A stretch of 48,658 nt of DNA from Terriglobia bacterium (GTDB lineage: Bacteria; Acidobacteriota; Terriglobia; JAJPHL01): positions 1 to 48,658 of the forward strand of contig JAJPHL010000053.1 of assembly GCA_021325275.1 (NCBI GenBank), read 5' to 3'. Position numbers and translations under genes: made by a program. This document shows, piece after piece, positions 13,401 through 18,430 of the stretch. Every line of letters starts with the position of its first letter. The stretch's first letter is position 1. The notes under the pieces are model-generated. The model saw only the letters and a list, made by a program, of their open reading frames with translations. It was not told where the DNA came from and searched no databases.

Positions 13401-15230
13401 ATTCGCGTTGTACGCGCCGCCCGTTACTTGACTCGCCCACTGCGATCCCCAGAAATTCACGTCCTGACCGAGATGGAGTCCACCGGAGTTGCCGCCCCAC
13501 ACGACAAATTGCGATGAGAGATACACATCGATCGGCGACGCCGCGGATGACGCGTTGTAGTTCGCATCGCCCGCGAACGACACTTGCATCTGCGCACCCG
13601 CTTGGGCCGCCGAGGACGCCAGCGTCAGCGACGCCGTCGCGACACCGGACGTATTGGTGTTCGCCGATGCTTGTACGGATCCGACGGCGAAGGTCACGCT
13701 TTCGTTCGCCAACGGCATGCCATGAGCGTCTTGCAGGAGCGCGGTGACGGTGGACGCGACACTGGTTCCCAACATCGTGGAGCCGGTGTAGCGGAGAATC
13801 GTGTTTTCCTTGGAAATCATGATCGTGGCCGACGCGCTCACTGCGGGATACGCTGCCGTTCCCGCAAAACTCGCGGTCACCGAAGCCGATCCCGCGCCGA
13901 TGGCCGCGAAGGTGGTTTGCGCTTGGCCGTTCGCGTCGGTGGTCGCCGACAGCGTTCGTCCCAACAGAGTGAACGATATCGCTTGTCCGGAAAGCCCGTT
14001 GCCGTTTACGTCGGTCAACAGAGCGGCGGCGCGAATCTGGTCGTCGACGGAGACGGAAGTCTGGCCCACGTAGACGAGACTATCGGCCGGCGTCTGACTG
14101 GGAGTGCAGGCGCCGGCGCCGGACCAATTCGCGGTCACCGTCGAGGTGACGGAAGCACCGGTGAGATTCGCAAGCGACGCCTTCACGGCGTCGCTGCCCA
14201 CTTGCGCGCTCGTGTAGCTGAACGGCGCGTTGCCATTGCTGTCGCTGGTCGCTTGCGCGGTCTTTCCGGTGTTCGGGCCGGACGTCACGCTAAAAGAAAC
14301 TCCGGCATTGGCGAGCGGCAGCGCCGCCGCGTCCGCGATTTGCGCCGTGAGTTGAACCGAAACGCCTGTTTCGGTGATCGTGCCGTCGGGCGTCAGCGTG
14401 ACGCTCGCCGAGGGACTCTCGATCCCGGTGGTTCCCACAGGCCGCCATGCCAGCGAGCGATTTCCGCGGCAACCTAAGTCGAATCCTCCCGTGTCGAGCA
14501 CATGCGAGGTGTCCAGAAACACGCTGGGATTGCCGCCGACACTGACGGTGATTTGCGGAATTTGCGTGTTGCCAGCGGGAATCGATCCGCCGCAACTGAC
14601 GATCGGCGATCCGCTGGTGACAAAATTCGAAGCGGCTGTTTGCGTCAGAATCACGGAACTACCGGCAGGAATGGTGAAGCTTCCCCACAGACTGAAACTC
14701 GGGCCGGGGCGCTGCAAATTCACGGTAACGCTATCCACGTTGATCGCGGACGAGGTGGTGTTGTCTAAGCGGATCGCGCCGGCATTATACGAATTGCCGC
14801 TGCCGCCGCTGCCGATGAAGACGGTATTCGGCGATCCTTGCCAGGGAGTAGGGAAATTCGGAGACGCGCTGGTGCTATCCGCATAACCCACCGACGCGGC
14901 GATGCCATTCACCGCGGGCGGCGCACTGCGAACTACTTGCGGTCGATTTTGACGCAAGGCTTTCGGCGCCGCGCCGAGCGACGCGACGGCCCCGACCGAC
15001 CGAGGCGCGGCTATCGGGCTCACGGTTGCGGGACTTGCCGAGATCGGACCTGATGTTGTCGGACCTGATGCGATCGGACGAGGAGGAATCATCCGGCCCG
15101 CTACCACCGGACCTAGCGGCAGCGTTGCCACCGAGATCGCGTAGGCCAGCACATACGCCAGGACTCGACGCGCCAGAACAGCAGTTTTTGGAGAATATGA
15201 GTTAGAAAAGAATCCATCTTTTCGGAGCAT
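1..15230 (-). CDS. Giant secreted Ig/CARDB/PKD/YD-repeat protein (3' end outside window)
   Basis: One open frame runs from ATG 15230 to the left edge without a stop, giving at least 5,076 codons. A GGAGG lies 8 nt before the ATG. Approximate modules by residue: signal peptide 1-45; Pro/Ser/Ala linker; beta-rich region 134-264; three invasin-like Ig domains 277-568; unassigned domain with WGGNSGG 568-712; about 14 CARDB-type modules 712-2411; PKD-like domains 2414-3070, one interrupted by a propeller-like module (2632-2934); a DFSPKSNPNGAWSYG domain 3074-3288; LamG_3-type domain (GMAGWWPADG start) 3300-3524; eight PKD-like domains 3534-4281; Ig-like domain; Rhs N-terminal module (PITITRSYDS) about 4384-4578; 22 YD repeats to the edge. 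Such proteins are usually surface or secreted adhesins or polymorphic-toxin carriers. The C-terminal tip that would decide this lies beyond the window, and no immunity gene or secretion partner is visible here. Confidence 0.93.
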   Translation of the reverse strand, partial: MLRKDGFFSNSYSPKTAVLARRVLAYVLAYAISVATLPLGPVVAGRMIPPRPIASGPTTSGPISASPATVSPIAAPRSVGAVASLGAAPKALRQNRPQVVRSAPPAVNGIAASVGYADSTSASPNFPTPWQGSPNTVFIGSGGSGNSYNAGAIRLDNTTSSAINVDSVTVNLQRPGPSFSLWGSFTIPAGSSVILTQTAASNFVTSGSPIVSCGGSIPAGNTQIPQITVSVGGNPSVFLDTSHVLDTGGFDLGCRGNRSLAWRPVGTTGIESPSASVTLTPDGTITETGVSVQLTAQIADAAALPLANAGVSFSVTSGPNTGKTAQATSDSNGNAPFSYTSAQVGSDAVKASLANLTGASVTSTVTANWSGAGACTPSQTPADSLVYVGQTSVSVDDQIRAAALLTDVNGNGLSGQAISFTLLGRTLSATTDANGQAQTTFAAIGAGSASVTASFAGTAAYPAVSASATIMISKENTILRYTGSTMLGTSVASTVTALLQDAHGMPLANESVTFAVGSVQASANTNTSGVATASLTLASSAAQAGAQMQVSFAGDANYNASSAASPIDVYLSSQFVVWGGNSGGLHLGQDVNFWGSQWASQVTGGAYNANPSFKGFAENEIGPPTVCEPTASGSTLDDSCWSSKGGNSFPPDSLPAYIGVIISNAINKSGSETYGNIAALAVLKVDSSPAYSSDPGHPGFGTIVAIIADGAHIFPTPVQLTATQSQPATVLPGQSYVVSVTLNNAGQTAATSIAINESFDGTTPATGTQNVASLGSGSPFTATFNETAPTYLARQSNESSAQYEARLGSVDGRLFTSTGSITYTDASNQPYLPISLTSFSHLQLPRLTVSLSASTCVSPGGTWALTATVTNVGSATASGISAIVTLPDGSTRTLAVNSLNAGMSFVGTINAPVPGIAPIGANESTSAYLARLANADGTSLTASITANWQDAQGNSYGAVNQQFSGLKENVPIVSGTLTVPSTMTPGDTATVSFATTNTGKGNAIETDVTIVNPDNSKKVITPFSLTTRQSNAVTSTWIAPFTGAKQSNESDSAYQARLSGLDGASLAFNAVLGWKDSAGTLYGPTNNPGTSTRTMPVLSISLVGPPSAISGNTIAYTATVQNIGHGAAASPTLSVVLPDGSTATPALSPAGTIAPGGSASATISFTIPSSTATGQLLATASLSWKDIHNNVYGPLSSTAAVQTTRQVPSITVTLTGPSTAKPGSTLPLTATLTNAGNGAASGISAVVTLPDGTTNPLSVTTLAAGANFSATINHTVPAITPIGSTESTASYLARLSAANTATLAASINATWLDAANTSYGPVNQSFSAQERVAILNVTPTVQSTLRPGDTATVNVSMQNTGGADATGTTTVVTNPDNTTASANSVAVPAGQTVSASTTWVSPNTVAKQSGETDAAYITRLSALDKAVLSFSTSVAWTDGTGNYGPETATITSTRSLPILSVNLTGPSTVSPGTTLALNATITNNGSGAASGISAIVTLPDGTTSTLTVPALAAGQNYSTTVNFTVPALTAKGASETTAQYLARLAAAIKTLNSSLPVTWQDAHGNSYGPLTSSSSTQQVVPVVAATPTVQSTLLPGSTANISATMQNTGNTTATAGSFQVTNPDNSSASATFTVAAQQSTQASTTWAVPSTVAKQPSETDAAYQLRLAGLDYQTLSFNTATSWKDTATNAYGPTSAAVTSTRVLPILAISLTGPATANSGDAISYTATIQNVGHAAAATPTLSVLLPDGTTSTPTLPASIAAGGIAPISIPFTIPPATATGQITATATLAWKDANANNYGPQSSSAAVMTTRLIPALTVSLTGPTTALPGSTLALTATLTNTGNGAASGVLAVVTLPDGTMSTLPLTTLAAGANFSTVVNWTVPALAPIGAAETVAQYVTRISMANNAALAASLKATWLDAANTSYGPANATFSAQERVAILSGAPTVQSVLLPGDTATVNLGVQNSGSADATAANVKVTNPDTFSNVGPFVVAAGQTTAVSATWVTPNNVAKQSGESDAAYQTRLTSLDRATLTFTSSLTWTDGVGSYGPENSTVTATRSLPVLSVSLTGPSSVNPGGVLALTATIVNNGSGAASNITASITLPDGTTTTLTVPALASTQSYSTTVNWNVPAIAAKGASETTTQYLVRLAAANKTWTASLQATWQDARGNNYGPLTPSLSAQQSVPAVAGTPTVQSTLLPGSTANISATLQNNGGATATGSLQVTNPDNSQSSASFTLTASQSLPFSTTWPVPSTVAKLSGESDPAYLTRLTGLDNQALSFATAISWKDAANNAYGPDSATITSTRVLPVLGVTLAAPANAVAGTAITYTITVTNSGHAAGTPALTVVMPDGTSQTPALSPIPAGGLGTATVVFNIPSTVSGAETASASVMWSDTNNNSYGPLSATASTTVAPALTLTVSAGQGQSVLTPQDLTLQGVVTVTPSTAVSTVVWSQVSGPGMVTFANPQSTGTVAHIPSPGTYDLRLTATAVYGGLKQTQSSDITITATAGTSTPPTVSAGPDQTITLPTSQVTLNGAVSDSNGSFTVAWTQLSGPAAVTFTPANTAVTVAKFSVAGTYLLQLTVRDSQFTDSSTARVVVNPAPTVNQAPVVNAGANQTIALPSNVNTLPLSPTLIQLSNGTNAATGLDYHPPTGKVLMSVNYPTGKPFNFALLASDGSISQFSTISNLTDEVYLTVARDDGGGKSLGGFPAGTFFTGNGKPGQVTRVTPDGSNIQSPWVTLPNETGLLRGQLYIDKTGVWGGDLIVMTDGNPTTNVWRISADNSTFPLPGTATKLASVNMGGTAEGLVTVPNDTFRYGPWAGKILVGGENASGFVYTIDKNGTVVQYKIGINAEHMNVIGTGENYFAAGTNTGGTQTLFAIPAAELVSFTGDIIMQEEFGNGNVWDVRWNPQTQVFDTLLLGASNQNLEGMAMAPSGIGSVAATNATVTLNGTVTDDGLPTGGALTSLWTQVSGPGTASFANPNSPVTTVTLSTPGVYVLQLTASDTQLTSSSTTTVTIQANAAPVVSPGTEQQVTEPNSATLPGIVTDDGLPVGGHLSSFWTVLSGPSRVTFGAPSYDSGLDFSPKSNPNGAWSYGWEPTRGGTFTLYPSQANAPNPYSTYQKNGNSAPQLWANAGDLTSNNPNDTQQTLPPHTLGLLPSSIGENSVLRWTAPNAGTFLVQGKFFPDAIGPTTDVAVILYSGTSATTLATGTVTAGVRVPFSFVRTLNAGDYFEFSVGYGSNNNNNQDSTALQVNITQSGNPMTTAAFATTGDYLLRLVGYDGELFSFGEVHAHSVGVCTAPGMAGWWPADGTTTDTIHGDNGIAEGALTYTTGKQGQAFSLNGTNADVKVPASSNLNVSSFTIDAWINPTTVSNSAPVAEYNNNGTLGPHFWISAANNPFNLLFNYPGALYANIVDTAGHNHVFATNNGGGCCSPLAVPIVQGVWQHVALTFDQPSGNAVMYINGVVVDQANFGSITPNTANLPLYFGNRPGGARFNGGIDEVHVFNRALTPTEIAAIAGQTGLCSTNLEQVTVSAGQNQTITLPANSVNLTGTATDPSGGTPQVSWSQLSGPTIATISSPTSTATAVALGVAPGTYIFRLQASNATSTAVSDMTVTVKPVGVLPQTIEPPVVNAGPGQSIQLPTNSVTLSGTVSDPGAGTLTLLWNQVSGPMGGTTVFSTPSQATTQATFSVAGVYVLQLTAANSQNSGNATTTVVVNPQPLQPPVVLPINGQNIKLPTNTVMVTASATDPVGQTLSYAWSQVSGPAAAVFSNPTALTTQITFSNTVTGAYTFMFAASNTQFTTTATFQVTVVPSNTPTQSPVVNAGANQSVQWPAQAVLAGSAVDPAGAPLTISWTELSGPGAVTFTAPSQAVSKVSFPNPGTFTLQLSATNGQFSANSSTTVTVTAPPPPVVSAGPNQTLQIPTVAANLNGSASDPVGLPLTIQWSQLSGPAGVVFGSPTKAQSTATFPGGGTYSLQLSANDGATTVTSTVTITVVDTPVVSAGSTQSIQLPTATTTLHGTASDPGNAALTFAWTQTSGPATASIATPTQLSTSVSGLSTAGTYVFTLTASNAQTSSSASVQVIVVPSAATNQAPVVNADGGQTISLPNTTITLNGSVTDDGLPIGGTLTISWTQVSGPGAATFANPHSAVTQVTLSSVGTYTLQLSANDGALTTSKTTTITLNAAATQPPSVTVPPPQTIQLPNTTAVLNGSAVSVPSGRNLTIAWSKVSGPGTVTFANPSQAATTATFSAAGTYSVQLLAQDGSLQTTGTTSVLVLPLPGPPPTVTLSLVDGSEITQPTPITATISDGAWSLRYALLDTTRPTQNYVTMATGVGAVSNATLATFDPTLLLNGTYQIQLTSTDSVGQVTTATSSVTVSRNMKIGVFSLAFNDMTVPLTGLPITITRSYDSRDKNVGDFGVGWRLAVTNIRLQKNHSLSANWFEDLEYSALSPQFCISSTNTKIVTVVFPNNTVYKFQAQASPQCQQFLSITNPTVTFQQIQATAGTQGATLAPLDGGSTLIDGSPPAAINLIGLDGNLYDPTTFVLTLANGLSYTIDQVLGVRSIRDTNGNTLTFSANGIASSTGAGVTFVRDSQGRITQITDPNGKSNTYAYTGADLTSYTDRTSNTTTFAYAPGDYLTGVTLPNGQSGLTAGYDPTTNRLTSTTDALGKSIGMTYNLAANTQTVTDRNGNATTYVYDQDGNILQTTDALGHVTSSTYDASDNKTSDTDALNRTTNYTYDAAGNLRFQTDPLGNVTGYTYNALNKPLTITDPRGNVTTNTYDTHGNLLTTKDAAGNVTTNTYDNFGRVTSTTDANSKTTSFAYDNNGNLLMQTDALTNVTTNTYDGNGNRLTQSVMRTFNGAPQTLLTQYAYDGQNRLTKTTFPDNTFTQTHYNTLGQVDVRTDELGHQTQYVYDSDGRLTTTTYADNTTDVTQYDANGNRMQTTNRGIVTAFGYDAINRLTSTTAAPTTPNAATTTTNYDAAGQVTSTVDALGNTTTYFYDNAGRRTKVQNALSQTTVFGYDAAGNQLTVKDANNNVTTSTYDADNRLVKTTYPDGKFDSTAYDAVGR
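2390..4630 (-). repeat. Eight tandem PKD/REJ-like domains
   Basis: Eight consecutive units of 80-95 residues share the pattern [VN]AGxxQ[ST]IxLP, then LxGxxxDP, then W.Q.SGP, then a closing GTYxLQLxAxD strand. This is the PKD/chitinase-type Ig fold common in secreted bacterial proteins. The units are diverged in DNA sequence but in strict register. They form a stalk between the LamG domain and the Rhs core. Confidence 0.85.
6430..7335 (-). other. Propeller-like module inserted into a PKD domain
   Basis: Residues about 2632-2934 of the giant protein resemble NHL/YVTN-like propellers, with stretches such as GLDYHPPTGKVLMS, FFTGNGKPGQVTRV and GPWAGKILVGGENASG. The flanks are the two halves of one PKD-like domain: NAGANQTIALP lies before it and ATVTLNGTVTDDG after it. 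The propeller therefore sits in the loop between the first and second strands. The exact fold needs structure prediction. Confidence 0.65.
8000..13095 (-). repeat. CARDB-type module array with a 1.8 kb five-module super-repeat
   Basis: About 14 modules of roughly 120 residues fall into three types. Type A carries TLPDGTT and YLARL. Type B carries a PTVQSxLxPG start, NPDN and an E-x-D-x-AYxxRL motif. Type C carries NxGHxAA. In protein order they read B-A-B-C, then A-B-A'-B'-C, then A-B-A'-B'-C. The last two sets begin near 11613 and 9793 and each spans about 1.8 kb (about 605 residues), so five modules were copied as a block. CARDB is a cell-adhesion-related bacterial Ig-like fold; family assignment is by pattern only. 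Confidence 0.75.
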
Positions 15231-15571
15231 TAACTTTTCCTCCGCCTCACTTTTTAGACACCGTAAGCAAATAGCCTACGCAGCGTAGTCTCAAGAATGT
15301 TCCGAAAGAAAACGAAATCCGACGCGTAGTACGCCGGAGCTAACTCGCTTTCTTACCAAGTGCGTATTTTGTTGGCACTATCAGTCCTATTCGGGACAAT
15401 CTGGCGCACAACTTCGTGTCTGTTCCGTTCAGAGATCGATCTGTTGACGCGCGATAATCGCGACGCGTTCCAGGCCTGCTCCGAGCGGAGCACATTCTTG
15501 CATCGCAGGTCGCCGCGTGACAATTCCCGAAAGGTTAGGGAAACCACTGACTTTGAGATAGGGGTACGCGC
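15231..15571. promoter_or_regulatory. Gene-free 341 bp upstream of the giant gene
   Basis: No convincing gene is present; the short frames here lack coding character. On the minus strand, TTGAGA (15294-15289) and TATTTG (15273-15268) could be promoter elements, but the 15-bp spacer is short. Between them lies a perfect 6+1+6 palindrome, CTACGC-A-GCGTAG (15276-15288), a plausible operator. A second inverted repeat, TGCTCCG-AG-CGGAGCA (15477-15492), follows the LuxR gene; it has only a 2-nt loop and no T-run, so it is a weak terminator candidate. Confidence 0.35.
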
Positions 15572-16270
15572 TTACTTGCTTGCTTTGAGGGAACTGCGAG
15601 GATGGTGGAGCGCGAAAAAATCTAGATCGTCGACGTTACCGGGCAAGCTTGTTAGTTCGCGGCGACTCTCCGCGCCTGCCTTCGACAACATTTCCGAGAT
15701 GTAAGTCTTCACCGTGCCCTCGGTGAGTTTGAGCACTGAGGCAATCTCGCGGTTCGATAGGCCGCGCGCGATCAGCGCGAGAATCGTTCGCTGACGCGGA
15801 GTCCAGTCGATCTGCGGCGAATCGTGACGCGGCTGCAAGGCCCGTTGCAGGTTGGCCAGCACGGGAACAAGTTCCGAGGGAAGACAGAGCGATCCTTGAG
15901 CGACCATTTCGACCGCGCTGACCAGCGCCCGATCCACTTGATCCATACGAACGGCGCCGAGAACGCCCGACGCCATCAGCACAGCGAGATCGAGTTCTTG
16001 ATCCACCAGGTTGTCGCGGACGAGCAAGAGAAACTTCGCCTGCGGATACGCGAGCGCCAAAGAACGGACAATCTTTTCGGGGGGCTTCGGAATCGCCGTG
16101 GTGTCGATAAGAAACACATCGGGAGCCGGATGTTGGCCGGACTCCGCGCAATGCCTCCAATCTTCCGGGAGCTCCGCTGTCATTCCCGCTTCCGTGAGAA
16201 TTTCTCGCAAGCCTCGCGCCCCGATCAAATGGCTGGAAATGATTTGGACCCTCCAGGCGTGATGAGTCAC
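15572..16270 (-). CDS. LuxR-family regulator with degenerate receiver domain
   Basis: This is a 232-residue two-domain protein. The N-terminal ~120 residues resemble a response-regulator receiver. The C-terminal domain (about 152-215) is a clear LuxR/GerE HTH with LTPRQ-like WTPRQRTILALIARGLSNREIA and GTVKTYISEML features. The acidic pair expected after the first receiver strand is missing (IISSHLIGARGL), although an Asp remains in VFLID, so phosphorylation is doubtful. The start is GTG, overlapping the upstream TGA as GTGA, which indicates translational coupling to the membrane gene before it. It is the last gene of a run beginning with three 7-helix membrane proteins and may act on that run or on the giant gene downstream. 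The target is unknown. Confidence 0.85.
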   Translation of the reverse strand: MTHHAWRVQIISSHLIGARGLREILTEAGMTAELPEDWRHCAESGQHPAPDVFLIDTTAIPKPPEKIVRSLALAYPQAKFLLLVRDNLVDQELDLAVLMASGVLGAVRMDQVDRALVSAVEMVAQGSLCLPSELVPVLANLQRALQPRHDSPQIDWTPRQRTILALIARGLSNREIASVLKLTEGTVKTYISEMLSKAGAESRRELTSLPGNVDDLDFFALHHPRSSLKASK

Positions 16271-16728
16271 GACCCCTCACAGGCCCGGATCACCTCGGCG
16301 TCGCCAATCAAACGGCGTCCCGCCAGGCCGGCAAAGTATTCAGTCACCCAAATCATTTCTTTCAGGGCCAATCTCGACAGTCCCGGCAAATCTCTTGCGC
16401 AGAGAAATTGCATCCCGTAAAAATAGCCGGCCAGAACAAGTTCGCGGAAAGAGTACGCCACCAATTCGTCTCCCGCGGTCTGCCGAACGAAACACGAGAC
16501 GGCCAGGAAGTCATACCCGATGGACACCGACATCGCCCGTAGATCGCGCGCCGGCTGGAGCCGGTCGAGTTCCATTCGAACTCCTGGAAACTCCAACCGG
16601 CTGCGGAGTGCGAGACGGTGCGCCGCTTCGGGATGCCAGTCCTTGCGGACGATCATACCGACGACCTCGAGCGCCCAGTACACCACGAGCGCGACACCGA
16701 ACAGGAAAACGATCGCCTCGATCAGCAT
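16267..16728 (-). CDS. Membrane-anchored protein of unknown function
   Basis: This is a 153-residue protein with one clear hydrophobic helix at residues 4-26 (IEAIVFLFGVALVVYWAL) followed by a mostly soluble region. No family was recognised. Its ATG follows the TAA of the third seven-helix gene with no gap, and its stop overlaps the GTG of the LuxR gene, so it is embedded in one transcript. A single helix plus soluble domain between a membrane protein and a transcription factor would suit a signal-relay partner; that is inference from position only. Confidence 0.75.
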   Translation of the reverse strand: MLIEAIVFLFGVALVVYWALEVVGMIVRKDWHPEAAHRLALRSRLEFPGVRMELDRLQPARDLRAMSVSIGYDFLAVSCFVRQTAGDELVAYSFRELVLAGYFYGMQFLCARDLPGLSRLALKEMIWVTEYFAGLAGRRLIGDAEVIRACEGS

Positions 16729-17505
16729 TTAGATTTCTTCCTTTGCTCGATTGAAGACGGCGGCGAGGGTTAGTGGGCTGCCGCTTGCACGGATCAATTC
16801 CCTTCCGCGGATTTCAGCCGCCCGAGGAATTTCAAAACACGTGACGGCGTACAACCAAAGCATTTCCATAATCAGAAACCCCGCTTGAGGCCCGTGTTGT
16901 GCGAAATTCGAAATCAGCGGTGTCCGGCCATGCACGTCGAGGGCAAACTGGTTCATGGCTATACTGGAACTGAAAATGGCGCTGTTCAAACCAAGGGCCG
17001 CAAGGAGCATGCGTGGCTGTAGCGCATGCTCAGATCGGCCGAGCCGGGCACAAGCGATCCAAGCCAGAATAATCAGCAGCGCGGACGGCGCGTAAAGGAA
17101 GAGGTGATACTCAAAGCGACCCTGGCGGCTGAACAACCGGGGAATGCAGTATGAAACGAAGACTATTCCTGACGCAACGACGACGATGAAACGCGATAAA
17201 ACGAAAGCCGATCTCGGAATCTGTAGGCTTGATCCTTCCAACGCCAACTCGATAAACTGCATAGCGGCCAGGGACACCAGCAATCGCGAGGGATAATCCG
17301 CAACCCAGTATACCAGGAAGTATTCAGGAGAGGAGGCACCCGATTTGAAGTAGAACACGAGCCGAAGCGGATCCAGAATAAGAAAGGACGCGAGGTAGAG
17401 AAACGCGTACGGGTATTTTGAGAGCCCCCGCCTGCGCCAAGCCATGAAGAGCGTCAGGCAGATTAGCCCCGTGGTGACGAAACCTAGTCCCTCCCAAAAA
17501 CTCAT
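16729..17505 (-). CDS. Seven-helix membrane protein, tandem copy 3
   Basis: This is a 258-residue integral membrane protein with about seven hydrophobic helices, paralogous to the next two upstream genes. Shared marks are an N-terminal MxFW-type start, YPYAxLYLASxLxLDPLR, QFIELALExS, an SYxIPRL segment after helix 4, LQPR before helix 6, and a cytoplasmic-looking tail RASGS...LAAVFNRAKEE. The start at 17505 is chosen over an upstream in-frame Met at 17670 because AGGAGG precedes it at proper spacing, paralogue starts align there, and the longer form would run through the promoter and the end of copy 2. No known family was recognised. This copy is the most diverged at the C-terminus (ends EEI) and is fused head-to-tail to the 153-residue gene. 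Confidence 0.85.
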   Translation of the reverse strand: MSFWEGLGFVTTGLICLTLFMAWRRRGLSKYPYAFLYLASFLILDPLRLVFYFKSGASSPEYFLVYWVADYPSRLLVSLAAMQFIELALEGSSLQIPRSAFVLSRFIVVVASGIVFVSYCIPRLFSRQGRFEYHLFLYAPSALLIILAWIACARLGRSEHALQPRMLLAALGLNSAIFSSSIAMNQFALDVHGRTPLISNFAQHGPQAGFLIMEMLWLYAVTCFEIPRAAEIRGRELIRASGSPLTLAAVFNRAKEEI

Positions 17506-17546
17506 AGCGCTCCTCCTAAAAATTCCAATCGGCGCGAATTCCCACG

Positions 17547-17575
17547 AATATACATCGAGACCGGTAGAAAAACAA
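17547..17575 (-). promoter_or_regulatory. Promoter of tandem copy 3
   Basis: TTGTTT (17575-17570), 17-bp spacer, TATATT (17552-17547), ending 42 nt before the ATG at 17505. The same arrangement occurs before copies 1 and 2 inside a conserved 64-nt block (17520-17583 here). Conservation between copies is the main support. Confidence 0.65.
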
Positions 17576-17581
17576 CTCTCG

Positions 17582-18355
17582 CTAGGTTTCTTCCTTTGCT
17601 CGACTGAAGACAGCGGCAAGGACCGATAGGCTGCCGCTTGCACGGACCAATTCACGTTCGCGAGCCTCAATCGCGTTTGGAGGGTCGAGGGAAATGGCTG
17701 CGTACAACCAAAGCAACTCCATCACCAGAAACGCGATCGGTTCCGCGGGCAGGGTGAAATTCAGAAGAAACTGTGTCCGGCCACCTACGGTGAGAGAGAA
17801 CGCATGCATGGCCAGACTGGCCATATTTATGGCACTATTCAAACCGATGGCCGCGATGAGCAAGCGCGGCTGTAGTTCGGATCGATCACACCGGCGATAA
17901 GCAATCCAAGCCAGAAAAATAAGCAGCGTCGACGGAAAGTATAGGAAGAGTTTATATGCAGAGCGCCCTTGGGGGTTGGTCAACCGGGGAATGTAGTATG
18001 AAATCAAGACGAATCCTGAAACAACGACGACAATGAGTCGCGCCAGAAGGAAAGTCGACCTCCCAATCTGAAGCCTTGATTCTTCGAGCGCTAACTCGAT
18101 GAACTGCACAGCGGCAAGGCTTACCAGCAATCGCGGGACGTAATCCCCTAACCAGTAGGCCAGAAAGTTCTCTGTAGACCAGAAACCGAATTTGACGCAG
18201 AACATCCAACGAAGCGGATTTAGGAGAACGAAGGACGCGAGGTAGAGAGTCGCGTAGGGGTATCTTGCCAATATCCGCTTACGCCACATCATGAAGAGCG
18301 TCCAGCAAACCAGCGCGAGGACGGCGATCAACACTACTTCTTCGACGAAACTCAT
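17582..18355 (-). CDS. Seven-helix membrane protein, tandem copy 2
   Basis: This is a 257-residue paralogue of its neighbours with the same seven-helix profile and the tail RASGSLSVLAAVFSRAKEET. The start at 18355 (MSFVEEV) is preferred over the Met 13 codons upstream because GGGAGAG lies just before it and the paralogues begin with the same MSF/MNF pattern. Its last ~85 nt are nearly identical to the end of copy 1 (18431 on), much closer than the middles of the two genes, which suggests a recent duplication patch or gene conversion. The function is unknown. The conserved basic tail facing a LuxR-type regulator in the same run makes a sensing role possible but unproven. Confidence 0.85.
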   Translation of the reverse strand: MSFVEEVVLIAVLALVCWTLFMMWRKRILARYPYATLYLASFVLLNPLRWMFCVKFGFWSTENFLAYWLGDYVPRLLVSLAAVQFIELALEESRLQIGRSTFLLARLIVVVVSGFVLISYYIPRLTNPQGRSAYKLFLYFPSTLLIFLAWIAYRRCDRSELQPRLLIAAIGLNSAINMASLAMHAFSLTVGGRTQFLLNFTLPAEPIAFLVMELLWLYAAISLDPPNAIEARERELVRASGSLSVLAAVFSRAKEET

Positions 18356-18395
18356 CGTACTCTCCCAGAAATCCCAATCGGTTCGAATTCCCACG

Positions 18396-18424
18396 AATTT
18401 ACATCGAGGCCGGTGGAGAAAACA
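18396..18424 (-). promoter_or_regulatory. Promoter of tandem copy 2
   Basis: TGTTTT (18424-18419), 17-bp spacer, TAAATT (18401-18396), in the conserved 64-nt block 18369-18432. It ends 41 nt before the ATG at 18355. It is slightly weaker by consensus than the other two copies. Confidence 0.55.
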
Positions 18425-18430
18425 CCTTCG

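Noticed and set aside
15360-15704. 114-residue plus-strand frame after the LuxR gene
   Set aside because: It overlaps the LuxR C-terminus antisense and has low-quality composition and no recognisable motif.
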